From: Treponema pedis
GTDB taxonomy: Bacteria > Spirochaetota > Spirochaetia > Treponematales > Treponemataceae
Assembly (NCBI RefSeq): GCF_017161325.1
Contig: NZ_CP045670.1
Location: 186,001-250,000, forward strand
Direction: 5' to 3'
Length of the DNA stretch: 64,000 bases
A program made the translations under genes and the position numbers. The notes beneath the pieces are model-generated. The model was not told the DNA's origin and did no database searches. It worked only from the letters and a program-made list of their open reading frames with translations. This document shows positions 18,882-28,495 of the stretch, piece by piece. The stretch's first letter is position 1. Every line of letters starts with the position of its first letter.

Positions 18882-20033
18882 ATGTCTGAATTTAAGCGTT
18901 GTAATAGATGTATTATGGATAATATATCAGATACAAATATAAAATTTAATAATGAAGGCTATTGTAATTATTGTACGAATGCATTTGCAGTAAAACCGTT
19001 CTCTTATTTTCCAAATTCTGAAGGTTCTAAGAAGTTAAAGGAGCTGCTGACTGTATTAAAGAAAGACGGTGCAAGAAAAGAATATGATTGTTTAATGGGA
19101 ATATCAGGTGGACTTGACTCTTCTTATCTTGCATATCTCGGTGCCGTAAAGTGGGGATTACGTATTCTTGCTGTTCATGTTGATGACGGGTTTGATACGG
19201 AGTTGGCTAAGGATAATATTAAGCATCTTGTAGAAAAAGCCGGTATAACTCTTATTACGATAACTCCTGATGAAGAGCAATTTTTGGATTTAACACGAGC
19301 TTTTTTTTATGCAGAAGTTCCCAATTTGGCTATACCGCAAGATAATGTTCTATTTGCAGCTTTATATGATTTTGCACGGAAGAAAAGAATAAAATACTTC
19401 CTTTCCGGACACAATTTTTCATTAGAATCCATTCTCCAATCTGATAATACACATTCTGCATATGATCTTAAACATATTAAGGCAATTCATAAACAATTCG
19501 GAACTAAACCGATTAACAAATTACCGTTGATTTCTTGGCAGAGGAGAATGATTGATAATAGGCTTTTACGTTTAAAAACCGTAACACCATTGAATTATAT
19601 AGATTATAATAAGGAAGATGCGATAAAAGAATTACAAGAATTTTCCGGCTTTACATATTATGAGGCAAAGCATCTTGAGAATGTGCTTACAAAGGTAATT
19701 CAACTGATTTGGTTTAAAGAAAAATTTAAAGTCGATAAGCGTACATCTCATTTATCAAGTTTGATCGTTTCAGAGCAGTTAACACGGGATAAAGCATTGG
19801 AAATATATAACAGACCCGCTTATGACAGCGTTCAAATGGAAAAAGATATTTCATTTGTTTTAAATAAACTTAATATATCAAGAGATGAGTTTAATCTGAT
19901 TTTAAAAAAGCCTCCTAAACAACACTCAGATTATAAAACATCATATTTTTTAGACTTATTTACTAATCCAAGTAAACTCGTATTGCTAAGAAAATTCAGA
20001 CGTTTTTTACGTAAAACTTTTAAATCAAGATAG
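18882..20033 (+). CDS. second PP-loop N-acetyl sugar amidotransferase
   Basis: A 383-residue relative of the protein at 9810: Cys 7, 10, 28 and 31 form the zinc-binding start, and SGGLDS (75-80) is the ATP-pyrophosphatase loop with leucine replacing the usual lysine. A long C-terminal extension follows. Position next to wecB- and wbpA-like genes suggests a WbpG-type role on a uronic acid branch rather than on the nonulosonate. WbpG normally works with HisH and HisF homologues, which are absent here. A good AGGAAGG ribosome-binding site precedes the ATG. Confidence 0.75.
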   Translation: MSEFKRCNRCIMDNISDTNIKFNNEGYCNYCTNAFAVKPFSYFPNSEGSKKLKELLTVLKKDGARKEYDCLMGISGGLDSSYLAYLGAVKWGLRILAVHVDDGFDTELAKDNIKHLVEKAGITLITITPDEEQFLDLTRAFFYAEVPNLAIPQDNVLFAALYDFARKKRIKYFLSGHNFSLESILQSDNTHSAYDLKHIKAIHKQFGTKPINKLPLISWQRRMIDNRLLRLKTVTPLNYIDYNKEDAIKELQEFSGFTYYEAKHLENVLTKVIQLIWFKEKFKVDKRTSHLSSLIVSEQLTRDKALEIYNRPAYDSVQMEKDISFVLNKLNISRDEFNLILKKPPKQHSDYKTSYFLDLFTNPSKLVLLRKFRRFLRKTFKSR

Positions 20034-20042
20034 TCTTGTTTT

Positions 20043-21116
20043 ATGCACATACTAACCGTAGTAGGCGCTCGTCCGCAGTTTATAAAGGCGGCTGTTTTAA
20101 GCCGCTATATAAAAGAAAATCCTCAATTGGGAGTAAAGGAAACATTAGTTCATACCGGGCAACATTATGATAAAAATATGAGCGATGTATTTTTTACCGA
20201 GATGGATATTCCTCAGCCCGATTATAATTTGAAAATAGGCTCCGGCTCTCATGGAAAGATGACCGGTTTGATGCTTGAAAAAATAGAAGGGCTATTGTTG
20301 AATCTTAAACCGGATATAATACTTGTATATGGTGATACAAATTCCACGTTAGCGGGAGCATTAGCGGCAAGTAAACTCCATATTCCTGTTGCACATATAG
20401 AGGCGGGGCTTCGTTCTTTTATGATGGAGATGCCCGAAGAACAAAACCGCAGACTTACGGATCATCTTTCCACATGGCTTTTTTGTCCTACTGATACTGC
20501 TGTTGAAAATTTAAAAAAAGAGGGAATGATAAATTCTTTCGGAAAAATATCGGCTGATAATAAAGCCGTGTATAAAACCGGCGATATTATGTATGACGCA
20601 TCTTTATATTATAGGAAGAAAACGGCCGATATTGAAATACCTAAAGATTTTATTTTACTGACTATTCATCGTGCAGAAAATACCGATAATATTGAGCGGT
20701 TGAAAAATATAGTTGAAGCGGTAAATAACCTTTCTGAAAAAAAATTTATTTTTCCGATTCATCCCAGGACGAAAAAAATATTATCCGAAAGCGGGCTTTC
20801 CTTCGGTTCTAATGTTAAGCTGATTGAACCTGTAGGTTATTTGGAGATGCTTAAATACGAAGAAACTTGTTCTGCAGTACTTACGGATTCAGGCGGTGTC
20901 CAAAAGGAAGCTTTTTTCTTTCAAAAGCCGTGCATTACAATGCGTGACAGCACTGAGTGGATTGAGCTTGTAGATTCCGGCTGGAATATTCTTGCCGGTG
21001 CGGATACAAAAAAGATTATAACCGCTCTTACAAATATTAAAGTTCCTGATAAATATCCTGAGCTTTACGGTAATGGAAAAACCGCCTGTAGGATTATAAA
21101 ACTCTTAAACATATAA
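20043..21116 (+). CDS. wecB: non-hydrolysing UDP-GlcNAc 2-epimerase
   Basis: A 357-residue WecB/WbpI-type epimerase: GARPQFIKAAV near the start, VHTGQHYD, VYGDTNST, HIEAGLRS, PEEQNRR and the IHRAENTD loop are all present. It interconverts UDP-GlcNAc and UDP-ManNAc, or the diacetamido uronic acid analogues if it is WbpI. It is followed 27 bp later by the UDP-GlcNAc dehydrogenase, and the two may feed an N-acetylated mannuronic acid. Intact and typical in length. Confidence 0.85.
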   Translation: MHILTVVGARPQFIKAAVLSRYIKENPQLGVKETLVHTGQHYDKNMSDVFFTEMDIPQPDYNLKIGSGSHGKMTGLMLEKIEGLLLNLKPDIILVYGDTNSTLAGALAASKLHIPVAHIEAGLRSFMMEMPEEQNRRLTDHLSTWLFCPTDTAVENLKKEGMINSFGKISADNKAVYKTGDIMYDASLYYRKKTADIEIPKDFILLTIHRAENTDNIERLKNIVEAVNNLSEKKFIFPIHPRTKKILSESGLSFGSNVKLIEPVGYLEMLKYEETCSAVLTDSGGVQKEAFFFQKPCITMRDSTEWIELVDSGWNILAGADTKKIITALTNIKVPDKYPELYGNGKTACRIIKLLNI

Positions 21117-21143
21117 AACTGAATTACCGATAGGAGATTATTT

Positions 21144-22466
21144 ATGAGTAATTATGAAAATATAGTAAAAAAGATAAATGATAACACCGAGGTTGTCGGA
21201 GTTATCGGTTTAGGCTATGTAGGTCTTCCGCTGGCTGTTTCCTTTGCTAAAAAGAACGTCAGAGTTCTGGGATTTGAAAAAAGTATGAAGAAAGCGGAAC
21301 TTGTAAATGGCGGCAAGAATTATATAGGTGATATTAAAGATGAGGAATTGTTTTCCGTAGTAAAAGAAACAAAACTGCTTTCCGCTACTACTGACTTTAC
21401 CAGGATTAAAGAGTGCGATGCTGTAATTATTTGTGTGCCTACACCGTTAGACCACTTTAAAAAGCCCGATATGAAATTTATTGAACAATCTTGTATTGAC
21501 ATCGGTAAGAATATGAAAACTGGAACTTTTATTTCCCTTGAAAGTACAACCTATCCTACAACAACCGAAGAATTTATGAAACCTATTATCGAAAGAGAGT
21601 CGGGATTAAAGGAAGGAAAAGATTTTTGGTTATGTTTTAGCCCTGAACGGGTTGACCCGGGTAACAAAGATTATAAAACCGATAACACTCCGAAAGTGGT
21701 AGGAGCACTGGGAGAGGATGCTCAAAAGATAGCGGTTGCTCTATATGGTAAGGCTATACAACACTTATATCCGGTATCAAGTCCCCGTGTTGCCGAGATG
21801 GTAAAGATATTGGAAAATACGTATAGGTTAATAAATATTTCACTTATAAATGAACTTGCTCTTCTTTCGGGGAAAATGGATATAAATATTTGGGAAGTAA
21901 TAGATGCCGCAAAGACAAAGCCCTACGGGTTTCAGGCATTTTATCCCGGACCCGGCATAGGCGGGCATTGTATACCTCTTGATCCGTTTTATCTTGAACA
22001 CATCGCAAAGGGGTTTAATTTTGATCTAACGATGATAAACACAGCGGGAAATATAAACAACCAAATGCCGCATAAGATGATGAATAAGATAATGTATGCC
22101 CTTAACCGAAAACAAAAGGCAATGAACGGAGCAACTATTTTATTTTTGGGAGTTGCATATAAACCGGATATTGATGACCCTCGTGAAAGTCCCGCCTTAC
22201 TTGTAATGGAAGAGTGTGCCAAAAAGAAAGCTGATGTTATATATCATGATCCTTATATAAGTGAGTGTATGGATGATAATGGCAAGAAGTGGGTAGGGGT
22301 AAAATTAACTGATGATCTTTTACAAAGAGCGGATTGTGTTGTCTTTACGACAAATCATTCGTGTTTTGATGTTGAACATATTGTTGAAAGAGCAGGTTTG
22401 GTGGTTGATTTACGAAATGCCGTAAAAACCGTTCATATCGAAAACGATAAGGTGTTTAAGTTGTAG
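21144..22466 (+). CDS. wbpA: UDP-N-acetylglucosamine 6-dehydrogenase
   Basis: A 440-residue UDP-sugar dehydrogenase with NAD-binding GVIGLGYVGLPLA near residue 19, the ESTTYPTTT loop, and the catalytic cysteine in GPGIGGHCIPLDP. Oxidation at C6 to a uronic acid follows from the family. Overall pattern is the WbpA/WbpO type; WecC is the main alternative, and the adjoining wecB-like epimerase leaves this open. Good GGAG ribosome-binding site 8 bp before the ATG. Confidence 0.82.
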   Translation: MSNYENIVKKINDNTEVVGVIGLGYVGLPLAVSFAKKNVRVLGFEKSMKKAELVNGGKNYIGDIKDEELFSVVKETKLLSATTDFTRIKECDAVIICVPTPLDHFKKPDMKFIEQSCIDIGKNMKTGTFISLESTTYPTTTEEFMKPIIERESGLKEGKDFWLCFSPERVDPGNKDYKTDNTPKVVGALGEDAQKIAVALYGKAIQHLYPVSSPRVAEMVKILENTYRLINISLINELALLSGKMDINIWEVIDAAKTKPYGFQAFYPGPGIGGHCIPLDPFYLEHIAKGFNFDLTMINTAGNINNQMPHKMMNKIMYALNRKQKAMNGATILFLGVAYKPDIDDPRESPALLVMEECAKKKADVIYHDPYISECMDDNGKKWVGVKLTDDLLQRADCVVFTTNHSCFDVEHIVERAGLVVDLRNAVKTVHIENDKVFKL

Positions 22467-22476
22467 GAAATGATAT

Positions 22477-23589
22477 ATGAAAAAAGGTCTGTATATTGTA
22501 AATTTCGATCATAAAATTACAGCAACTGAGTGGCGGAAGGACGGTGTTTTAAAAAAGATTGCTGGACAGATAAAAGCTTTTAAGAATGCAGGAATACAGA
22601 TTGAATTGTTTAATGTTGGTGAAAAAAAAGTAAACTATTTTTTTAGATTTTTTTTTAGTTTATTTAATAAAAAACAGTATCTATTAGGGAAGATAGATAA
22701 TTTAAAAGGGCTTGATTTTGTTTATATAAGGAATTTTGTACCTATAAACATAGGATGTATATTTTTGTTGAAATATCTCCATAGAATGGGAAGTAAAATT
22801 ATTTATGAGTTTCCGACATATCCGTATGATGGGGAACATACGGGGTTTAAAGGTTTCTTTTTTTTGATTATAGATAGATTATTTCGTAGATTCTTAAAAA
22901 AATATGTAGATTATGTTTCTACATATTCAGATGATGATAAAATTTTTGGAATACCTACAATTAGGATGGTGAACGGTATTGATTGCTCTGATATTCATGT
23001 TATAAAATTGACTGAAAATAAATCCGGTTTAAATTTAATTGCTGTAGCTAATTTTAATCAATGGCATGGGTATGATAGATTGATAGAAGGTTTGAATGAG
23101 TACTGTAAAAGTAAATTATCTGGAAAAGTTTATATCAGCTTTGTTGGTGATGGTCCTGATTTGGAAAACTATAAGAGAAAAGTTATAGATTATGACTTGA
23201 GAGATTTTATTTTTTTTCATGGTTCGTTATCGGGTGAAGATTTAGATGCGGAATTTAATAAAGCTGATTTAGCTATATGCTCGCTGGGATGTCATCGTAT
23301 AAATATTTTTAAAGGCTCTTTTTTAAAAAGTCGAGAATATTTGGCTCGAGGATTACCTATGATCTCTTCAACAAGGATAGATATTTTAGATACCTCGTTT
23401 CCGTATATACATTATGTACCGGAAAATGAAAGTCCTATTGATATAAATTCCATTATTAAATTTTATGATACATTAATACTAAAAGAAAGTCGTAGTGCCC
23501 AAATTAAAAATATTAGATGCTTTGCAGAGAAGTATTGTGATATAAAAATAACTATGCAGCCTATTATTCAGATTGTTTTAAGTGATTAA
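22477..23589 (+). CDS. GT4-like glycosyltransferase
   Basis: A 370-residue GT-B protein. The C-terminal donor half starts with NLIAVANFNQWHGYDRLIEG (about 189), followed by ISFVGDGPDLENYK and a late SREYLARGLPMIS segment, the usual order in GT4 enzymes. The acidic E-x7-E motif is not well preserved, so the mechanism assignment is by fold only. Probably one of the repeat-unit transferases. Very AT-rich. Confidence 0.72.
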   Translation: MKKGLYIVNFDHKITATEWRKDGVLKKIAGQIKAFKNAGIQIELFNVGEKKVNYFFRFFFSLFNKKQYLLGKIDNLKGLDFVYIRNFVPINIGCIFLLKYLHRMGSKIIYEFPTYPYDGEHTGFKGFFFLIIDRLFRRFLKKYVDYVSTYSDDDKIFGIPTIRMVNGIDCSDIHVIKLTENKSGLNLIAVANFNQWHGYDRLIEGLNEYCKSKLSGKVYISFVGDGPDLENYKRKVIDYDLRDFIFFHGSLSGEDLDAEFNKADLAICSLGCHRINIFKGSFLKSREYLARGLPMISSTRIDILDTSFPYIHYVPENESPIDINSIIKFYDTLILKESRSAQIKNIRCFAEKYCDIKITMQPIIQIVLSD

Positions 23590-23601
23590 GTTGGTGATAT
23601 A

Positions 23602-24684
23602 ATGCCTATTTATGTTTTAATATTATTTTTTTTTGTATCGGCTTTTTTAAGTTGTAATAGAAAGTATTTTACTGAACTATCATATTTTATGATTTTGATG
23701 TCTTTGCTTATCTTTCCGATACTTATAGGTATAAATTCAGATAGGGCGGATTTTGGAAATTATTTATTATTTTTTCAAAATTCACCCGTTTCTATTTTTT
23801 CTGTTGATTTTTTTGAGTATGCACGTGAACAACACGCCGAATTAGGTTATAATTATTTTCAAGCTGTTATAAAATTTTTTGTAAATTCTGCAACATTTTT
23901 TTTTATAATATTTTGTTTTATTAGTCTTTTTATCCGCTATAGACATTATCGTTATTTTATCTCACTATCCGATTTGGCGATAGTTTTGTTTGCTTTTTTT
24001 GCACATGAATTTATTAGAAAAGATGCTGTACAAATACGTAATGGTATGGCCTCCTCTATTATTCTTTTTTCTTTAATTTTTTTATTTCAAAATAAAAGAA
24101 TTAAATTTTTGTTTCTTGTTTTTCTTGCTTCAAGTTTCCATATGGTTGCTTTAGCGGCATTACCGCTTTTTTTTGTTAAATCTCATAAAATTTTTAGACA
24201 CAATAGTTTTTTATTATACATATTTGTTTTTTCTTTAATTGCCAGTGTTTTTTTTCCGGTAAGAAAGGTGTTATCTATGGTATCGTTTGTTTTGCCTGCA
24301 GATGTTAATGCTTATTTAAACTGGACTGATTATTTAGTTCCTATGTCTTTTACCAATCCTATTTTATTAAAACAGATAATAATAACTATATATGTTTTTT
24401 TAAAACGGAAAAAATTATTTGGTAATACATTTATTTATTTTTTATTCAGAGTATATTTATTAAGTACTTGCTATTATTTAGTTTTTCGAGATTTTGAAAT
24501 TATTTCTGCAAGACTGGGAAGTCTTTTTTATGCTGTGGAGGTTCCGCTTTTGATTTTAATAATAAATCACTCGAATAGAAATACAATAATCAAAAAATCT
24601 TTGTTGTGTCTGTTTTATTTTATGTTTTTGTTGATAAATATTTTTACATATAAATTTTTAGGGTTTGAGATTAATATATATTGA
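23602..24684 (+). CDS. wzy: EpsG/Wzy-like polysaccharide polymerase
   Basis: A 360-residue protein with about 10-11 predicted membrane segments and a large loop carrying NSDRADFGNYLLFF, a pattern similar to EpsG-family polymerases, then a later AFFAHEFIRKDAVQIRNGMASSI segment. Such proteins polymerise lipid-linked repeat units at the periplasmic face. The position among glycosyltransferases and the single Wzx supports a Wzx/Wzy-dependent system. Sequence conservation among polymerases is low, so the call rests on topology and context. Confidence 0.65.
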   Translation: MPIYVLILFFFVSAFLSCNRKYFTELSYFMILMSLLIFPILIGINSDRADFGNYLLFFQNSPVSIFSVDFFEYAREQHAELGYNYFQAVIKFFVNSATFFFIIFCFISLFIRYRHYRYFISLSDLAIVLFAFFAHEFIRKDAVQIRNGMASSIILFSLIFLFQNKRIKFLFLVFLASSFHMVALAALPLFFVKSHKIFRHNSFLLYIFVFSLIASVFFPVRKVLSMVSFVLPADVNAYLNWTDYLVPMSFTNPILLKQIIITIYVFLKRKKLFGNTFIYFLFRVYLLSTCYYLVFRDFEIISARLGSLFYAVEVPLLILIINHSNRNTIIKKSLLCLFYFMFLLINIFTYKFLGFEINIY

Positions 24685-24725
24685 TATATTAATTGTACTT
24701 AAGTTATTAAAAAAGGTGAGCTTAT

Positions 24726-25553
24726 ATGCAAGAACTTTCATTGAAAGAAATACAAGAAGAATCTTTAAAAATTTTAAAATTAGTTGATAATATTTGTAGA
24801 GAACAGGGCTTTACCTATTGCTTATTTTATGGCACTCTTATAGGAGCTGTTAGACATAATGGATTTATTCCTTGGGATGATGATATTGATATTGCTATGC
24901 CCAGGAATGACTATGAAAGACTAAAACAGTATTTTATTGTTAATAAAGATAAGCTAATGCCTTATGTTTATTTTGACCCTGACACTAATAAAGATTATCC
25001 TTATATGTTAGCGCGAATTTGCAATTTGGAGTTTAAAATAGAAACTCAAAATGAATATGATTCAGGCATGGGGGTGTTTATCGATATATATCCGTTAGAT
25101 ATAGTAAGTAATAATATCCTAAAGCGATTTCTTATTTCTTTGCAAGCTAGATTTTTTACGGCTTTGTATGTTGTAAAATCGAGAAAAGAAATGTTAAAAA
25201 AGAGAAAATGGTTTTATACTGTTTTACAATATCCTCTTTATTTTTTGAGCTTATTTTATTCCAAGGGAAAAATTTATAAAAAGCAAATGATACTTATAAG
25301 GCAAAGTTATAATAATAAGTCCAATACTCTTTCTTGTATAGTATGGTCTGGAGATGTTTTTAAGTATTTTTATGAAAAATCCGATATAGAAGATGTAATT
25401 GATTGGGAATTTGAAAAGTGTTTTTTTAAAATACCGAGAAATTATGATAAAATATTAACAAATGATTATGATGATTATATGCAGCTGCCTCCCGAAAAAG
25501 ACCGTATAGCACATCATTTTTATAAAGTTTATCGTAAGGATATTGAAAAATGA
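24726..25553 (+). CDS. LicD-family phosphotransferase
   Basis: A 275-residue LicD protein. The key block LYGTLIGAVRHNG followed by FIPWDDDIDIAM lies at about 34-60, giving the nucleotidyltransferase-fold aspartates. LicD enzymes attach phosphocholine or other phosphorylated substituents to surface glycans. Whether phosphocholine is used here cannot be told, since no licA/licC genes are seen. The stop overlaps the next ATG by four bases. Confidence 0.8.
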   Translation: MQELSLKEIQEESLKILKLVDNICREQGFTYCLFYGTLIGAVRHNGFIPWDDDIDIAMPRNDYERLKQYFIVNKDKLMPYVYFDPDTNKDYPYMLARICNLEFKIETQNEYDSGMGVFIDIYPLDIVSNNILKRFLISLQARFFTALYVVKSRKEMLKKRKWFYTVLQYPLYFLSLFYSKGKIYKKQMILIRQSYNNKSNTLSCIVWSGDVFKYFYEKSDIEDVIDWEFEKCFFKIPRNYDKILTNDYDDYMQLPPEKDRIAHHFYKVYRKDIEK

Positions 25554-26518
25554 GAAGGCTTTTGTTTTATTTTAAAAAATACGGAGGATTTCAATATTTA
25601 AAGAATTTGTTTTTTGAGAGATTGTTTTTTTATGCTGTTTTTCTTTTTTTTATACTACCTAAAAATATAGCCGGATTAAAACAATTTGAAGAAATATTAA
25701 GTAATAAACGTTTATTATTTTATAAACATAAATTTAAAAAATTATTTAAAACTTATAATTTTTCCGAAACTGTTAAATCGAGAGATAATAAAGCTGCAAA
25801 AACCATCTGGTTTTTGTGGCTGCAAGGATTGGAAAACGCTCCTCCGGTTGTAAGAATATGTTATAATAGTCTATTAAGTAAGCTTAAAGATTACAAACTT
25901 ATTCTTTTAACATCGGAAAATATAAATAAGTATGCAGCTTTACCTGATTATATACTTGAGAAGTGGCATAAAGGATTTATAACAAATACTCATTTTTCAG
26001 ATATTTTACGTTTGGAGTTATTAATTACTCATGGCGGGATTTGGTTGGATTCTACTGTTTTACTGATGCAAGATAGAATACCTAAGCAAATTGAAGATGC
26101 TGATTTATTTTATTTCCAGGTTTTACAGCCTGGTTATACGTCTGTGAATATGTCAAGTTGGTTTATGGTTTCTAAACCTAATAACAGATTGTTATGTTTT
26201 ACCCGAGAGTGTCTATATACATATTGGCGGGAAAATAATAAATTATATAATTACTTTTTATTACATTATTGCATTATGTTAGCGGCGGAAAAATATCCTG
26301 AAGTTTACGAGAATGTCCCTAAATATTCCAGTGCTCCGCCTCATGTTTTACAGTCAGAACTTTTTGAACCTTATAATGAAGAACGGTTTGCTGAAATATC
26401 GGATATGTGCTTTGTTCAAAAACTTACATATAAATTTGATTATGATAGACAGAATATTGAAAATACATTTTATTATAATATTTTGCATTCGTTGTGTTTT
26501 GAAAAGTTGCTAAATTAA
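25550..26518 (+). CDS. capsular polysaccharide synthesis-type glycosyltransferase (GT32-like)
   Basis: A 322-residue protein of the Caps_synth/GT32 kind: KTIWFLWLQG near residue 84, ARICYNSL-like region, then HFSDILRLELLITHGGIWLDST at about 148-170. The aspartate in LDST corresponds to the metal-binding DXD-like site, but the second acidic residue is missing. It is coupled to licD by ATGA overlap. Probably transfers a sugar to the growing unit. Confidence 0.75.
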   Translation: MRRLLFYFKKYGGFQYLKNLFFERLFFYAVFLFFILPKNIAGLKQFEEILSNKRLLFYKHKFKKLFKTYNFSETVKSRDNKAAKTIWFLWLQGLENAPPVVRICYNSLLSKLKDYKLILLTSENINKYAALPDYILEKWHKGFITNTHFSDILRLELLITHGGIWLDSTVLLMQDRIPKQIEDADLFYFQVLQPGYTSVNMSSWFMVSKPNNRLLCFTRECLYTYWRENNKLYNYFLLHYCIMLAAEKYPEVYENVPKYSSAPPHVLQSELFEPYNEERFAEISDMCFVQKLTYKFDYDRQNIENTFYYNILHSLCFEKLLN

Positions 26519-26595
26519 AATATCGTATATATAAGACTGATATTCATGTTGCAATTATAATTTTATCATAAATAATACTATAAGTATATATCCAT

Positions 26596-27639
26596 ATGTG
26601 TAATAATAAAATTTTATTAACTCGAAATTTAAAGATGTCGATTATAAACTCTCATAACTCATTTAATTTTATTCGTCTTGTCTGTTGTCTTATTGTTATA
26701 TATGAACATACTCTTGTTTTAACTGATATACAGTTTATCAATTTAAATCTTCGTGGAATTGCCGTAAGTATATTTTTTGTACTGAGCGGTTTTTGGGTTA
26801 CAAAAAGTTATATAAGCTCCGTATCCGTAAAGAATTTCTTTATAAAGAGGTGTAAACGCCTGTTGCCATTATATTATGGTGTAATAATAGTTACGGCAGC
26901 AGGTTTTGTTTTTTTTACTAACCTGTCAATTAAAGACTATTTTATGAATACGGGGTTTTTTAAATATCTTTTTGCAAATGCTATTTTTTTAAATTTTCTT
27001 GCGCCCAATCTTCCGGGTGTATTCGGCGGTTTGCCGATTAACGGTTCTTTATGGACATTAAAATTGGAAGTGGGGTTTTATCTTTTGTTGCCGGTTATAG
27101 TGCATATTTATAATAAACTAAATACTGTCTTTAAAAAGAATATGTTTTTATTAATAATATATCTTTCTTCATTTTTATATTTATTTGTGTTTATATCCGT
27201 TAAAAATCATTATAATTTGCCGCCCCAGCTGCTACATCAACTGCCGGCATATATGGCATATTTTATTTCCGGTATGCTATATTATTTTAATTGGGAATTC
27301 TTACGTAAACATGAGCGAAAACTTTTTGTGGTTTCTTTGGCGGTTTTCGGTATTACTTGGTTTATAAAATTTTTACTTATTGAAGTTTTGTTTCCTTTTG
27401 CTTTAGCATCATTTGTTATGTTTTTATCCGTCCATTTGAAAATATTTAATAGCATCGGTGCCGATATTGATTATTCTTACAGTATGTATTTATTGCATTA
27501 TCCTATAATTAGGATTCTTGACAGTTTACAGTATTTCTCTTTAAAACCCGTAATTGCAATTATTGCCGTGTTTTCAATTACCTTCTTAATTGCTTTTTTG
27601 ATTTATAGATTGAAATTTTTTTTATTAAGTTTAAAATAG
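26596..27639 (+). CDS. acyltransferase family 3 membrane protein
   Basis: A 347-residue polytopic protein with the acyltransferase-3 N-terminus NSFNFIRLVCCLIVIYEH (histidine conserved) and SIFFVLSGFWVTKSY, then about ten membrane spans and a late DYSYSMYLLHYPI segment. Members O-acetylate surface glycans. The start is uncertain: the ATG at 26635 matches relatives better, while 26596 is the longest choice; neither has a strong ribosome-binding site. Confidence 0.8.
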   Translation: MCNNKILLTRNLKMSIINSHNSFNFIRLVCCLIVIYEHTLVLTDIQFINLNLRGIAVSIFFVLSGFWVTKSYISSVSVKNFFIKRCKRLLPLYYGVIIVTAAGFVFFTNLSIKDYFMNTGFFKYLFANAIFLNFLAPNLPGVFGGLPINGSLWTLKLEVGFYLLLPVIVHIYNKLNTVFKKNMFLLIIYLSSFLYLFVFISVKNHYNLPPQLLHQLPAYMAYFISGMLYYFNWEFLRKHERKLFVVSLAVFGITWFIKFLLIEVLFPFALASFVMFLSVHLKIFNSIGADIDYSYSMYLLHYPIIRILDSLQYFSLKPVIAIIAVFSITFLIAFLIYRLKFFLLSLK

Positions 27640-27652
27640 GATTCATCTCATT

Positions 27653-28476
27653 ATGATAACAGCTTCTATTGTTTTATATAATACGGATATTATGCAGTTG
27701 CGTGATATTATTAATTCTTATGCTCCGAATTCCGATAGATTGTTATATCTTATTGATAACTCTGTAAAAAATATAGCAATAGCAGAATTAGGAGTTGATG
27801 TAACTTATGTCCGGTATATATTTAATAATAAAAATGTAGGATATGGAGCCGGACACAATATAGCTATCCGTGAAGCTATAAAACTTAATTCAACTTATCA
27901 TTTAGTTATGAATTCCGACTTAAGTTTGAGCCTGTTGTTTTAGATGAATTAAAGTCTTTTATGGATTCAAATGATGATGTTGTCTATTTGTTGCCTAAAA
28001 TTGTATATCCCGATGGTAAGTTACAATATTTGTGTAAGTTGTTACCGAGTCCTTTTGATTTATTCTTAAGACGGTTTTTACCGAGATGGAAGATTTTACA
28101 AAAATATAATGATAGATATACTTTGAAACATTCAGGTTATGATAGGATTATCAATCCTCCGTGTTTATCAGGTTGTTTTATGTTTTTACGGATGGATACA
28201 ATAAAGAAGCGCAATATCTTTTTTGATGAGTGCTTTTTTATGTATCTTGAAGATTTTGATATTATTCGCCGATTGCACAGATATGGAAAGACTGTTTTTT
28301 ATCCGTATGTTACTGTCGTTCATGATCATGCACAAGAATCATATAGGTCAATGAAGATGTTGTTGTTGCATATACATTCTGTAATAAAGTATTTTAATAA
28401 ATATGGCTGGTTTTTTGACAAGGAAAGGAAACTGATGAATAGTAATATATTATCTGAAATCAATAATCTTTTCTAA
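27653..28476 (+). pseudogene. GT2 glycosyltransferase split by one base
   Basis: Two frames, 27653-27943 and 27961-28476, form one GT2 (rhamnosyltransferase-like) protein of about 274 residues. The first gives ITASIVLYNTD, GYGAGHNIAI and MNSDLS; the second gives LLPKI, CLSGCFMF and DECFFMYLEDFDI. Adding one T to the TTT at 27925-27927 restores FEPVVLDELKSF and a continuous frame, so the break is a single-base deletion. It may be decay, a slippage OFF state or sequencing error. Next to rfbABCD, a rhamnosyltransferase role is plausible. Confidence 0.8.
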
Positions 28477-28495
28477 CATAAAAAGGAGATTTCAT

